DNA of 64,000 bases from positions 324,117-388,116 of the forward strand of contig BNBX01000005.1 in NCBI GenBank assembly GCA_014656175.1. Reading direction: 5' to 3'. Numbering within the stretch: position 1 is the first letter of the stretch; each line of letters opens with the position of its first letter. The DNA is from Streptomyces werraensis (GTDB lineage Bacteria > Actinomycetota > Actinomycetes > Streptomycetales > Streptomycetaceae). Positions 49,011-57,189 of this stretch are shown one piece after another. Position numbers and translations under genes: made by a program. The notes under the pieces were generated by a model. It searched no databases, had not been told where the DNA came from, and saw nothing but the letters and a program-made list of their open reading frames with translations.

Positions 49011-50173
49011 TGGCCCCCACCAAGGTTCTCACCGGTGCCCGGGTGGTCCTGCCCACCGGGACCGTGGACGACGCCCGCGTGACCGTCGAGGGCACGCGCA
49101 TCGCGGCCACGGCCCCCGGCCCGTCCCCCGCGGAGGGGACGGCCGGGACGGTCGACCTGCGCGGCCACTGGCTGGTCCCCGGCTTCGTCGACATCCACAA
49201 CCACGGCGGCGGCGGGGTGTCCTTCGCCGGCGGCACCGCCGAGGACGTCCTCCAGGGCGTCCGCACGCATCTGCGCCACGGCACCACCACCGTGGTCGCC
49301 TCCGCCGTCACCGGCGACCTCGACTTCCTCGCGCGGCACGCGGGGATGCTGGCGGAGCTGGCCCAGCAGGGCGACATCGCCGGCATCCACTTCGAGGGGC
49401 CGTTCATCTCCCCCTGCCGCAAGGGCGCGCACGACGAGAGCCTGCTGCGCGACCCCGACCCGGCGGAGGTCCGCAAGCTGATCGACGCGGCCCACGGCCA
49501 CGCCCGGATGATGACGCTCGCCACCGAACTCCCCGGCGGCCTGGACTCCGTACGGCTGCTCGTCGAGCACGGGGTGATCGCCGCCGTCGGCCACACCGAC
49601 GCCACCTACGAGCAGACGGTGGCAGCCGTCGACGCGGGCGCGACCGTCGCCACCCACCTGTTCAACGCGATGCCGCCGCTCGGCCACCGCGCCCCCGGAC
49701 CGATCGCCGCGCTGCTGGAGGACGAGCGGGTCACCGTCGAGCTGATCAACGACGGCACGCATCTGCACCCGGCGGCCCTGCAGTTCGCGTTCCACCACGC
49801 GGGCCGCGACCGGGTCGCCTTCATCACCGACGCGATGGACGCGGCCGGCTTCGGCGACGGCCGCTACATGCTCGGCCCGCTGGAGGTCGAGGTCGCGGAC
49901 GGCGTGGCCCGGCTGGTGGAGGGCAACTCGATCGCCGGCTCCACGCTCACCCTGGACCGCGCCTTCAAGCGGGCGGTGACGGTCGACGGACTGCCCGTCG
50001 AGGACGTCGTCGCGGCGGTCTCCGCGAACCCGGCGCGGCTGCTCGGCCTGGACGACCGCATCGGCTCGCTGGAGCCCGGCAAGGACGCCGACCTGGTCGT
50101 CCTGGACGACGCCTTCGAGCTGGTGGGCGTGATGCGCAAGGGGGAATGGGCGGTCGCTCCCCAACTGGCCTGA
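49010..50173 (+). CDS. nagA: N-acetylglucosamine-6-phosphate deacetylase (NagA)
   Basis: This 387-residue amidohydrolase deacetylates GlcNAc-6-phosphate to GlcN-6-phosphate, the DasR effector. It contains PGFVDIHNHGGGGVSFAGG (His63, His65), GIHFEGPFISPCRKGAHDE (catalytic Glu metal ligand), VGHTDATYEQTV, THLFNAMPPLGHRAPG and FITDAMDAAGFGDG with the catalytic Asp. It overlaps the ROK kinase stop by one base and is co-transcribed with it. It also handles the GlcNAc-6-phosphate produced by MurQ. Confidence 0.96.
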   Translation: MAPTKVLTGARVVLPTGTVDDARVTVEGTRIAATAPGPSPAEGTAGTVDLRGHWLVPGFVDIHNHGGGGVSFAGGTAEDVLQGVRTHLRHGTTTVVASAVTGDLDFLARHAGMLAELAQQGDIAGIHFEGPFISPCRKGAHDESLLRDPDPAEVRKLIDAAHGHARMMTLATELPGGLDSVRLLVEHGVIAAVGHTDATYEQTVAAVDAGATVATHLFNAMPPLGHRAPGPIAALLEDERVTVELINDGTHLHPAALQFAFHHAGRDRVAFITDAMDAAGFGDGRYMLGPLEVEVADGVARLVEGNSIAGSTLTLDRAFKRAVTVDGLPVEDVVAAVSANPARLLGLDDRIGSLEPGKDADLVVLDDAFELVGVMRKGEWAVAPQLA

Positions 50174-50290
50174 TCCGTCCCCAGGACCGGTCCACGGTGG
50201 CCGGTCCCGGGGCTGGGCCGACCGCCTTCCTTTTGGCATGATCGTGACCCCGGGGCCACGGAAGGCAGGCAAGAGGGGGAGGTCGGCCCG

Positions 50291-51220
50291 GTGATTCTCA
50301 CGGTCACGCTGAACACCGCTCTCGACATCACCTATCGCGTCCCGTCCCTGCGGGCGGGTGCCTCCCACCGGGTCTCCGAGGTTCTGGAACGCCCCGGCGG
50401 CAAGGGCGTCAACGTGGCCCGGGTGCTGGCCGCGCTCGGCCACGAGGTGACCGTCACGGGCTTCTCGGGCGGCCCCACGGGACGCGTCCTGCGCGACCGT
50501 CTCACCGAAGTGCCGCGCCTCACCGACGCATTGGTCCCGACTTCCGGGGCCACCCGCCGCACGGTGACCCTCCTGGACGACCGCACCGGCGCCACGACCC
50601 ATCTGAACGAGCCCGGCCCGGACATCACCCACGCCGAGTGGTCCGCCTTCCAGGAGGTCTACGAGGCCCTGCTCGCGTCCGCCTCCGCGGTGGCCCTGTG
50701 CGGCAGCCTGCCCCCGGGCGTCCCGGTCGGCGCGTACGCGAACCTCGTCCGCACGGCCCGCGCGGCCCAGGTGCCGGTGCTGCTCGACACGAGCGGTGCG
50801 GCGCTGCGCCGCGGCGTGGCGGGCCGGCCGGACCTCCTGAAGCCCAACACGGAGGAGCTGGCCGAACTCACCGGCTCCCACGAGCCGTTGCGCGCCACGC
50901 AGGACGCCCGCCGCCGGGGCGCCGGCACGGTGGTCGCGTCCCTGGGCGCGGACGGCCTGCTCGCGGCGACCCCGGAGGGCCGCTGGCGCGCGACCCCTCC
51001 GGCCCCGCTGACCGGCAACCCCACGGGCGCGGGCGACGCGGCCGTCGCGGGCCTGCTGTCCGCCCTGGTGGAGCACCGCCCCTGGCCGGAACGCCTGATC
51101 CGCGCCACGGCCCTCTCCGCGGCCACGGTCCTGACCCCCACAGCCGGCGACTTCGACCGCGAGGCCTACGACCGCTTCCTGACGACGGTCACGGTCACGG
51201 GCGTGGCGACGGCGGCGTGA
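50291..51220 (+). CDS. 1-phosphofructokinase-family (PfkB) sugar kinase
   Basis: A 309-residue PfkB ribokinase-fold kinase of the TIGR03168 hexose-phosphate group. It has VTLNTALDITYRVPSLRAG, RPGGKGVNVARVLAALGHEV (the two-Gly motif), and the C-terminal ATP/catalytic motif PTGAGDAAVAGLLSALVE (catalytic Asp). The substrate could be fructose-1-phosphate or tagatose-6-phosphate. GGGGGAGG precedes the GTG start. It follows nagA by 117 bp and may be part of the same amino-sugar catabolic unit; no hairpin is seen between them. Confidence 0.9.
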   Translation: MILTVTLNTALDITYRVPSLRAGASHRVSEVLERPGGKGVNVARVLAALGHEVTVTGFSGGPTGRVLRDRLTEVPRLTDALVPTSGATRRTVTLLDDRTGATTHLNEPGPDITHAEWSAFQEVYEALLASASAVALCGSLPPGVPVGAYANLVRTARAAQVPVLLDTSGAALRRGVAGRPDLLKPNTEELAELTGSHEPLRATQDARRRGAGTVVASLGADGLLAATPEGRWRATPPAPLTGNPTGAGDAAVAGLLSALVEHRPWPERLIRATALSAATVLTPTAGDFDREAYDRFLTTVTVTGVATAA

Positions 51221-51233
51221 GAGGCTCCTCCAA

Positions 51234-52154
51234 CTACTCCGGCTGGGCGAGCCACAGCTGGTCGAGGACGGCGTTGCACTTGTTGCCCTCGTTGCAGACC
51301 AGCTCGATGGTGTTGGTGCCGTCGTTGAGGTTCACGCTGGCCCAGGTGTTCTGCCAGCCCGCCTCCCAGTCGCCCTTGGCGCTCTTGGCGAAGTTCTTCA
51401 TGTTCAGCGGGCGGCTCTCCGGCTTGCCGTTGACCACGATGGTCGCGTCGGCGTCCTCACCGGGGATGCCGTACTGCACGTAGAAGCGGTAGTTGCCGGC
51501 CTTCACGCCGTCGACGGTCCAGGTGACCTTCGAGCCGACCTGGTTGAAGCCGGTGACGTAGACACCGCCGTCGGACTTCGCGCCCTTGAACTCCGACGCG
51601 AGGGTCGCGCCGCCGTCGAGGCGGAGCGCCTTCGCGTCTATGGCGGGCAGCTGCGTCTTGTCCTCGTCCTTGTCCTCCTCCGAGGAGGACGGGCTCGGCT
51701 CGCCGGTTGCCTGGGTGGCCGTCGGGGACGGGCCCGCCTCGTTGCCGCCCTTGTCGTCGTCGTCACCGCTGATCATGGCGATGCCGATGCCGATCACGAC
51801 CGCCGCGACCACGGCGATCGCGCCGATGAGCAGCCCCTTGGTGTTGGGGCCGCCGCCGCGGGAGCCCCGGGAGGGCTGCGGGGTGCGTGCGGTGGGCGCG
51901 CCCCCGGGCAGCGTCTCGGGCGCGGCGTAGTGCGTGCTGGGCTGGCCGAAGGCGCCCTGCTGGGGCGGTGCCTGCGGGGCGGGGCCCTGCTGGCCGTACT
52001 GGCGGGAACCGACCGGCCGCACCCGGTTCACCGAGTTCGGGTAGCCGTAACCCCCGGACGGCGGCTGGGCTCCGTTGGCCTGCCCGTCGGCGTACAGATA
52101 GCCGAACGGGTCGTCGTCCTCGGGCGTGCTCGCGCCGTTGTTGCCGGGCGTCAT
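51234..52154 (-). CDS. Membrane-anchored carbohydrate-binding-module protein
   Basis: A 306-residue protein: a cytoplasmic Gly/Pro/Gln-rich segment (1-115), one membrane helix (GLLIGAIAVVAAVVIGIGIA, about 118-137), an acidic Ser/Asp/Glu linker, and a C-terminal extracellular β-sandwich resembling CBM6/CBM35 (VYVTGFNQVGSKVTWTVDGV, YRFYVQYGIPGEDADATIVV, QLWLAQPE). It should display a carbohydrate-binding module outside the cell. An AGGAG occurs upstream of the ATG. It is convergent with pfkB and lies downstream of cdgB. Confidence 0.85.
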   Translation of the reverse strand: MTPGNNGASTPEDDDPFGYLYADGQANGAQPPSGGYGYPNSVNRVRPVGSRQYGQQGPAPQAPPQQGAFGQPSTHYAAPETLPGGAPTARTPQPSRGSRGGGPNTKGLLIGAIAVVAAVVIGIGIAMISGDDDDKGGNEAGPSPTATQATGEPSPSSSEEDKDEDKTQLPAIDAKALRLDGGATLASEFKGAKSDGGVYVTGFNQVGSKVTWTVDGVKAGNYRFYVQYGIPGEDADATIVVNGKPESRPLNMKNFAKSAKGDWEAGWQNTWASVNLNDGTNTIELVCNEGNKCNAVLDQLWLAQPE

Positions 52155-52266
52155 CCCCTGTGCTCCTAGCTGCGGATCGGGTACGTACGTGCGGAGAAGC
52201 CGAGCCTACCCGGTTCCTCTGACCCGAAAGGGTGACCCGGACCGCATCAACCGGCCGACCTGCACG

Positions 52267-53952
52267 TCATCCGGCGCGCCGGTGCTGTTTGGGACGAGAT
52301 CGTTTCTCGACGTACATCCGTTCGTCGGCCGATTTCAACACTTCGTCGGCCGTCATTCCGCAGTGGGCCCATCCGATGCCGAAGCTGGCGCCGACCCGCA
52401 CGGCCCGCCCCTCGGCCCGGATGGGCTGGATGATCTCGTTGCGCAGCCGTACGGCGAGGTCCTGCGCGTCGGCCCGGCCGAGCCCGTCGGCGAGGATGAC
52501 GAATTCGTCACCTCCGAGCCGGGCCACGGTGTCGCCGTCCCGCACGCCGTTGCTGAGCCGCCGGGCGACCTCGATGAGAACCGCGTCACCCGCGTTGTGC
52601 CCGAACCGGTCGTTGATCGACTTGAAGCCGTCGAGGTCGCAGAAGAGCACCGCGAGCCCCTTGGTGCCGTCGTCGGCGTCCGCGGCGGGCGCGACCGTGT
52701 GCACATGGTGGTCGTAGCCGTCGTACGCGTCGCTGCCGGGCGGGAAGTCGAAGTCGTGGCCGCGGTCGAAGGCGGGCGGGCCGAAGGCGGCGTCGTGGGA
52801 GTCGAAGGACTCGTAGGGCGCCATGGAGTCCACGGCCGCCGGCAGGGTCTGCGGCTGCTGGCTGCACAGCCGGGCGGAGAGCCGGGAGCGCAGTTCGGCG
52901 GAGTTCGGCAGGCCGGTGAGCGAGTCGTGGGAGGCGCGGTGGGCGAGCTGGAGCTCGCGGCGCTTGCGCTCCTCGATGTCCTCGACGTGGGTGAGCAGGA
53001 AGCGCGGTCCGTCGGCGGCGTCGGCGACCACCGAGTTGCGCAGGGAGACCCACACGTAGGTGCCGTCGCGGCGGCACAGCCGCAGCTCCGCACGGCCGCC
53101 CTCGGCGGAGGTGCGCAGCAGGGTGCCTATGTCCTCGGGGTGGACCAGGTCGGAGAAGGAGTAGCGGCGCATCGCGGAGGCGGGCCGGCCGAGCAGCCGG
53201 CACAGGGCGTCGTTGGTGCGCAGGATCCTGCCGTGCTGGTCGCCGCCCATCTCGGCGATGGCCATGCCGGAGGGCGCGTACTCGAAGGCCTGGCGGAAGC
53301 TCTCCTCGCTGGCCCGCAGCGCCTGCTGCTCGCGCTCCAGGCGGACCAGGGCGCGCTGCATGTTGGAGCGCAGCCGGGCGTTGCTGATCGCGATGGCGGC
53401 CTGGAAGGCGTACATCTGGAGGGCCTCGCGGCCCCAGGCGCCGGGCCGGCGGCCGTTGCGCGGGCGGTCGACGGAGAGCACGCCGATCAGTTCGCCGGAG
53501 GTGCCGCCGCCCTGCGGTCCGGGCGCGTACATCGGGGCGAAGAGCCGGTCGGAGGGGTGCCACTCGTCCTCGAAGCGGGGAGCGGGCCCGTCGGTGTACC
53601 ACTGCGGGACGTCGTCGTCGTCGAGGACCCATCCCTCGGTGTGCGGTATGAACACCAGGTCACCCCAGCGCTCGCCCATGGTGAGCCGGCGGTCCCAGGA
53701 CTCGCGGGAGCCGACCCGTCCGGTGATGAGGGCCTCCGCCGCCGAGTTCCCGGCGAGGGCGGCGACCACGAGGTCGCCGTCGGGGCGTACGAGATTGACG
53801 CAGGCCAGCTCGTACCCGAGGGCGCCCACGACACCGTCGGCGACCGTCTGCAACGTGTCCGCCAGGCTGCGGGCCGTGTTCATGTCGGCCATGGCCTGGT
53901 GGAGTTGTCGCAGCGATGCCAGACGGACGTAGGGTTCCGACTCGGTCTCCAT
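52267..53952 (-). CDS. cdgB: Diguanylate cyclase, CdgB-like (GAF-PAS-GGDEF)
   Basis: A 561-residue soluble diguanylate cyclase. An N-terminal GAF domain (about 20-190, YVRLASLRQLHQAMADMNTA) is followed by a PAS/PAC sensor (about 215-345, FRQAFEYAPSGMAIAEMGG to LLTHVEDIEERKRREL) and a GGDEF domain with FCDLDGFKSINDRFGHNAGD, active site LGGDEF and an inhibitory-site RxxD (RDGD) five residues before it. It has no EAL domain. It should make c-di-GMP, as for S. coelicolor CdgB (SCO4281, a BldD target). GGAGGG precedes the ATG at 53952. Confidence 0.92.
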   Translation of the reverse strand: METESEPYVRLASLRQLHQAMADMNTARSLADTLQTVADGVVGALGYELACVNLVRPDGDLVVAALAGNSAAEALITGRVGSRESWDRRLTMGERWGDLVFIPHTEGWVLDDDDVPQWYTDGPAPRFEDEWHPSDRLFAPMYAPGPQGGGTSGELIGVLSVDRPRNGRRPGAWGREALQMYAFQAAIAISNARLRSNMQRALVRLEREQQALRASEESFRQAFEYAPSGMAIAEMGGDQHGRILRTNDALCRLLGRPASAMRRYSFSDLVHPEDIGTLLRTSAEGGRAELRLCRRDGTYVWVSLRNSVVADAADGPRFLLTHVEDIEERKRRELQLAHRASHDSLTGLPNSAELRSRLSARLCSQQPQTLPAAVDSMAPYESFDSHDAAFGPPAFDRGHDFDFPPGSDAYDGYDHHVHTVAPAADADDGTKGLAVLFCDLDGFKSINDRFGHNAGDAVLIEVARRLSNGVRDGDTVARLGGDEFVILADGLGRADAQDLAVRLRNEIIQPIRAEGRAVRVGASFGIGWAHCGMTADEVLKSADERMYVEKRSRPKQHRRAG

Positions 53953-54268
53953 CCTCGCCCTCCCCCCGAGACCTCGCAGCGCATCAAGGGTCATCATCGG
54001 CGTATCGTCGCAGCAGCTTCCCCGCCACTGAATCACAGCGCGCTGCTCACCCGGTACACAGGGTCAACAATTCTTGCCCCTTGTGACTCAAGTCACAGCT
54101 AAACGTGAACAATTGCGTGGTCTACGCGCGGTATCCCGGCCCATTTCCGTGACGCGGATCGTGTGGTGATTGTGCATGAATCGTGCCCGTATCGGCCGCT
54201 GGTCCTAGGTCCCGGTTCGGGCCACGGTCCGATGTGGTGTCCGTGGAGCGGAGATTAGCGTTTCCGGT
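53953..54268. promoter_or_regulatory. Divergent promoter region of cdgB and flavin reductase
   Basis: This 316-bp spacer contains a perfect inverted repeat TGTGACT-CA-AGTCACA (54082-54097), about 130 bp upstream of cdgB, which is a candidate operator (possibly BldD-type). TAGCGT at 54256-54261 lies 7 bases before the flavin reductase GTG. No gene is seen in the rest. Confidence 0.5.
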
Positions 54269-54853
54269 GTGCTGAACACTCCCGCCGCCCCGGCCCCGAT
54301 CACCGTTCCGCCCGCCGCCCGGCATGCTGAGGGGGTGAGCAACGACGAGTTCCGTGCCGCCATGTCCCGTCTGGCCGCCGGTGTGGTCCTGGTGACCGCC
54401 GTGGAGCCGCCGCTGGACCCGGACGACCCGGGGGCGCCGGCCGGCGAGGACGTCGGCATGACCGCGACCGCGTTCCTGTCCGTCTCCCTGGATCCGCCGT
54501 TGGTGCTGGTCAGCCTGCGCACCGGCTCCCGCATGGACGAGCTGCTCGAGGAGCAGCCGCTGTGGGCGGTGTCCGTGCTGTCCGAGAGCCAGCGCCACAT
54601 CGCGGGCCGCTTCTCGATGAAGGGGCGGGTCAGCGACCGTTTGCTGTTCGCGGACATCCCCTACCGGCGCGGCGAGTACACCGGGGCCCCCTTGGTCGGC
54701 GGCGCGCTGGCGACCCTGGAATGCCGCACGGAACAGCGGGTGACGGCCGGCGACCACACCCTGGTGGTCGGACGCGTGATGACGGCCGCCGTACCGAGCG
54801 CGGAAGGCGGACCGCTCACCTATTTCAAGGGCCGCTACCGCCAGTTGGGCTGA
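54269..54853 (+). CDS. Flavin reductase family protein
   Basis: A 194-residue FMN-binding split-barrel protein: MSRLAAGVVLVTAVEPP, GMTATAFLSVSLDPPLVLVS, VSVLSESQRHIAGRFS and a C-terminal LTYFKGRYRQLG. Such proteins supply reduced flavin to monooxygenases or reduce flavins with NAD(P)H; the partner is not encoded nearby. TAGCGT lies 7 bases before the GTG start with no ribosome binding site, so leaderless expression is likely. Residues 1-22 look unstructured and a later start is possible. Confidence 0.9.
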   Translation: MLNTPAAPAPITVPPAARHAEGVSNDEFRAAMSRLAAGVVLVTAVEPPLDPDDPGAPAGEDVGMTATAFLSVSLDPPLVLVSLRTGSRMDELLEEQPLWAVSVLSESQRHIAGRFSMKGRVSDRLLFADIPYRRGEYTGAPLVGGALATLECRTEQRVTAGDHTLVVGRVMTAAVPSAEGGPLTYFKGRYRQLG

Positions 54854-54906
54854 GGACACCCGAAATCCCTTTTACCGCCGCCGCTTTGCCCGCCTACCCT
54901 CCCCGC

Positions 54907-55374
54907 ATGACGACCGCCAGGGCCCCGCGCCTCGAAAAGATCACACCCGCGAATCTCGAGGCCGCCCTCGCCCTCCGGGTCCGCCCGGAACAGGAATTCG
55001 CCGTCGACCCGGTGGCCCACTCCCTCGCGGAGGCGTACGTCCGCCCCGACAAGGCGTGGCCCCGCGTGATCGTCGACGCCGACCGCGTGGTCGGCTTCGT
55101 GATGGCGTTCCTCGGCTTCGACTGGCGCGACGACGGCACCGACCTCCGCTCGGGCCTGTGGCGCCTCAACATCGCGGCGGACGAACAGGGCAAGGGGTAC
55201 GGCCGCTTCGCGGTGAACGCGGTGGCGGAAGAACTACGGCGCCGCGGCACGAAGGCCCTGCACGTCACGTGGCATCCCGGCGAGCACGGCCCGGAGGACT
55301 TCTACCTCGCCCTGGGCTTCGAGAAGACGGCCGAGAAGGTCGACGAGGAGCACGTGGGAGTCCTGCGTCTGTAA
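54907..55374 (+). CDS. GNAT-family N-acetyltransferase
   Basis: A 155-residue GNAT: EKITPANLEAALALRVRPEQ at the N-terminus, WPRVIVDADRVVGFVMAFLG, then the acetyl-CoA loop ADEQGKGYGRFAVNAVAEEL and YLALGFEKTAEK. The acceptor is unknown (relatives include spermine/spermidine-type acetyltransferases). TACCCT at 54895-54900 lies six bases before the ATG, so the mRNA is probably leaderless. It is convergent with arfB. Confidence 0.88.
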   Translation: MTTARAPRLEKITPANLEAALALRVRPEQEFAVDPVAHSLAEAYVRPDKAWPRVIVDADRVVGFVMAFLGFDWRDDGTDLRSGLWRLNIAADEQGKGYGRFAVNAVAEELRRRGTKALHVTWHPGEHGPEDFYLALGFEKTAEKVDEEHVGVLRL

Positions 55375-55400
55375 GAACACCCGCGTGGCCCGCCCGCGTC

Positions 55401-55826
55401 TCACCAGTCCCGCGCGGAGCGCCCCCGCTTGGTCTCGGACCGCCGCTTCTTCTCCCTGAGCCGCCGCTCGTTGATCCCCCGAGGCACCCGGGTGGGCCGC
55501 CGCGGCGCGGGCGGCGGCGCCGTGGCCTCCGAGAGCAGGGCCGCCAGCCGCACGGCCGCCGCTTCCCGGTTGCGCCACTGCGACCGGTGCTCGGACGCCC
55601 GCACCGTGATCACCCCGCCGGTCAGCCGCCCCGCGAGCCGCTCCAGCGCCCGCCGCTTCCACACCTCGGGCAGCGCCTCGGTCCCGGCAAGGTCGAACCG
55701 CAGCTCGACCTGGGTGTCGCTGGTGTTGACGTGCTGCCCGCCCGGCCCGGACGACCTCGAGAAACGCCACATGAGCTCGGTCTCGGGCAGGGAGACGGAG
55801 CCGCGTACGACAAGGGGACCGGACAT
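55401..55826 (-). CDS. arfB: Alternative ribosome-rescue factor ArfB (YaeJ-like)
   Basis: A 141-residue peptidyl-tRNA hydrolase with the catalytic GGQ at 29-31 ([17 protein letters not shown]). It lacks the codon-recognition domains of RF1/RF2, and has a basic C-terminal tail ([20 protein letters not shown]) that in ArfB enters the mRNA channel of stalled ribosomes. It releases peptides from ribosomes stalled without a stop codon. Confidence 0.93.
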   Translation of the reverse strand: MSGPLVVRGSVSLPETELMWRFSRSSGPGGQHVNTSDTQVELRFDLAGTEALPEVWKRRALERLAGRLTGGVITVRASEHRSQWRNREAAAVRLAALLSEATAPPPAPRRPTRVPRGINERRLREKKRRSETKRGRSARDW

Positions 55827-55986
55827 GACATACAGGTTCCCGCGCCCGCACCGGTCACGTCACCCGAATATCCGTACCCGGGTAAAGAAAGTAAAGAGAC
55901 CTGGAACCTCGCGCACCCCTCTCGGCGTTCAAGGTGGTAGCTGTAGCTTCGTAGCCGTACGCAAACGAGGGAAGGGACTCCCAACA

Positions 55987-56562
55987 ATGGCTGTAAGCCT
56001 GTCCAAGGGTGGCAACGTCTCGCTCACCAAGGAGGCTCCGGGCCTGACCGCCGTCACCGTGGGCCTCGGCTGGGACGTCCGCACCACCACGGGAACGGAC
56101 TTCGACCTCGACGCGTCGGCGATCGCGGTCAACACACAGGGCAAGGTCTACTCGGACGCCCACTTCGTCTTCTTCAACAACAAGCAGACCCCGGACAACA
56201 CCATCGTCCACACCGGTGACAACCGCACGGGTGAGGGCGAGGGCGACGACGAGGCGATCAACGTCAACCTGGCGGCCCTCCCGGCCGACATCGACAAGAT
56301 CGTCTTCCCGGTCTCGATCTACGACGCCGAGAACCGCAGCCAGAACTTCGGCCAGGTGCGCAACGCCTACATCCGCATCGTCAACCAGGCAGGCGGCGCC
56401 GAGATCGCCCGTTACGACCTGTCGGAGGACGCCGCGACCGAGACCGCGATGGTCTTCGGCGAGCTGTACCGCAACGGCGCGGAGTGGAAGTTCCGCGCGG
56501 TCGGCCAGGGCTACGCCTCGGGCCTCGTGGGCATCGCCCAGGACTTCGGCGTGAACGTCTGA
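55987..56562 (+). CDS. TerD-family calcium-binding stress protein
   Basis: A 191-residue TerD/CABP protein: [40 protein letters not shown] (Ca-site Asp cluster), [19 protein letters not shown] and [20 protein letters not shown]. Streptomyces carry many such genes; they are tied to tellurite resistance and to development and calcium. No terABC partners are adjacent. GAAGGGA lies about 8 bases before the ATG, a strong leadered start. A strong hairpin follows. Confidence 0.95.
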   Translation: MAVSLSKGGNVSLTKEAPGLTAVTVGLGWDVRTTTGTDFDLDASAIAVNTQGKVYSDAHFVFFNNKQTPDNTIVHTGDNRTGEGEGDDEAINVNLAALPADIDKIVFPVSIYDAENRSQNFGQVRNAYIRIVNQAGGAEIARYDLSEDAATETAMVFGELYRNGAEWKFRAVGQGYASGLVGIAQDFGVNV

Positions 56563-56585
56563 CGGACGCACCCGACCGGTCTGAC

Positions 56586-56620
56586 GGAGCCCCCGCCCGC
56601 GTTCGCCGGGCGGGGGCTCC
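56586..56620 (+). terminator. Hairpin after the terD gene
   Basis: GGAGCCCCCGCCCG and CGGGCGGGGGCTCC form a perfect 14-bp stem around a 7-nt loop, 23 bp past the stop. Confidence 0.85.
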
Positions 56621-56658
56621 GCCGCGCCCGCCCGGCGGCCGCGCGCTACGTTGCCCCC

Positions 56659-57189
56659 GTGTTCCTCGACCCGCTGCGCCTCTCCCCTGACGGCGACCTC
56701 CCCGGCCCCGTGCTGACCGAGGTCACCGCCCTGTACGCCTCCAACCACGCCTTCCACGCCCTCAGCGGCGACTTCCCGGACCCGTACGGCATCCGGCCCG
56801 AGCAGGTCGCGGCCGAGCTCGCCCGTGAGCTGTCCGACCCGCACACGGAGGTGCTGCTGGCCCGCGAGGCGAGCCTCCTCGTGGGCATCGCCGTCACGCT
56901 CTCCGAGCACCCCGACCCCGCCGACCCCGACCCGTGGATCGGCCTGCTGATGGTGGACGCGAGCCTGCACGGCCGCGGTCACGGCCGCCGCCTCGCCGCA
57001 CTCGTCGAGGACCGCCTGCGCACGGCCGGTCACACCGCCGTACGGCTCGCCGTGCTGGAGGACAACGCCCAGGGCCTCGCCTTCTGGACGGCCCTCGGCT
57101 GGACGGAGATCGACCGCCGCCGCGACCGTGGCCTCGGCCGCCCGTGCCGGGTCCTGCGCAAGCCCCTCACCGGCCCGGACCCCGCCTAG
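56659..57189 (+). CDS. GNAT-family N-acetyltransferase
   Basis: A 176-residue GNAT: LLVGIAVTLSEHPDPADPDP, WIGLLMVDASLHGRGHGRRL (acetyl-CoA loop), AVRLAVLEDNAQGLAFWTAL and GWTEIDRRRDRG. Acceptor unknown. TACGTT at 56647-56652 lies six bases before the GTG start, suggesting a leaderless mRNA. The last 4 bp overlap the convergent M1 peptidase gene. Confidence 0.88.
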   Translation: MFLDPLRLSPDGDLPGPVLTEVTALYASNHAFHALSGDFPDPYGIRPEQVAAELARELSDPHTEVLLAREASLLVGIAVTLSEHPDPADPDPWIGLLMVDASLHGRGHGRRLAALVEDRLRTAGHTAVRLAVLEDNAQGLAFWTALGWTEIDRRRDRGLGRPCRVLRKPLTGPDPA

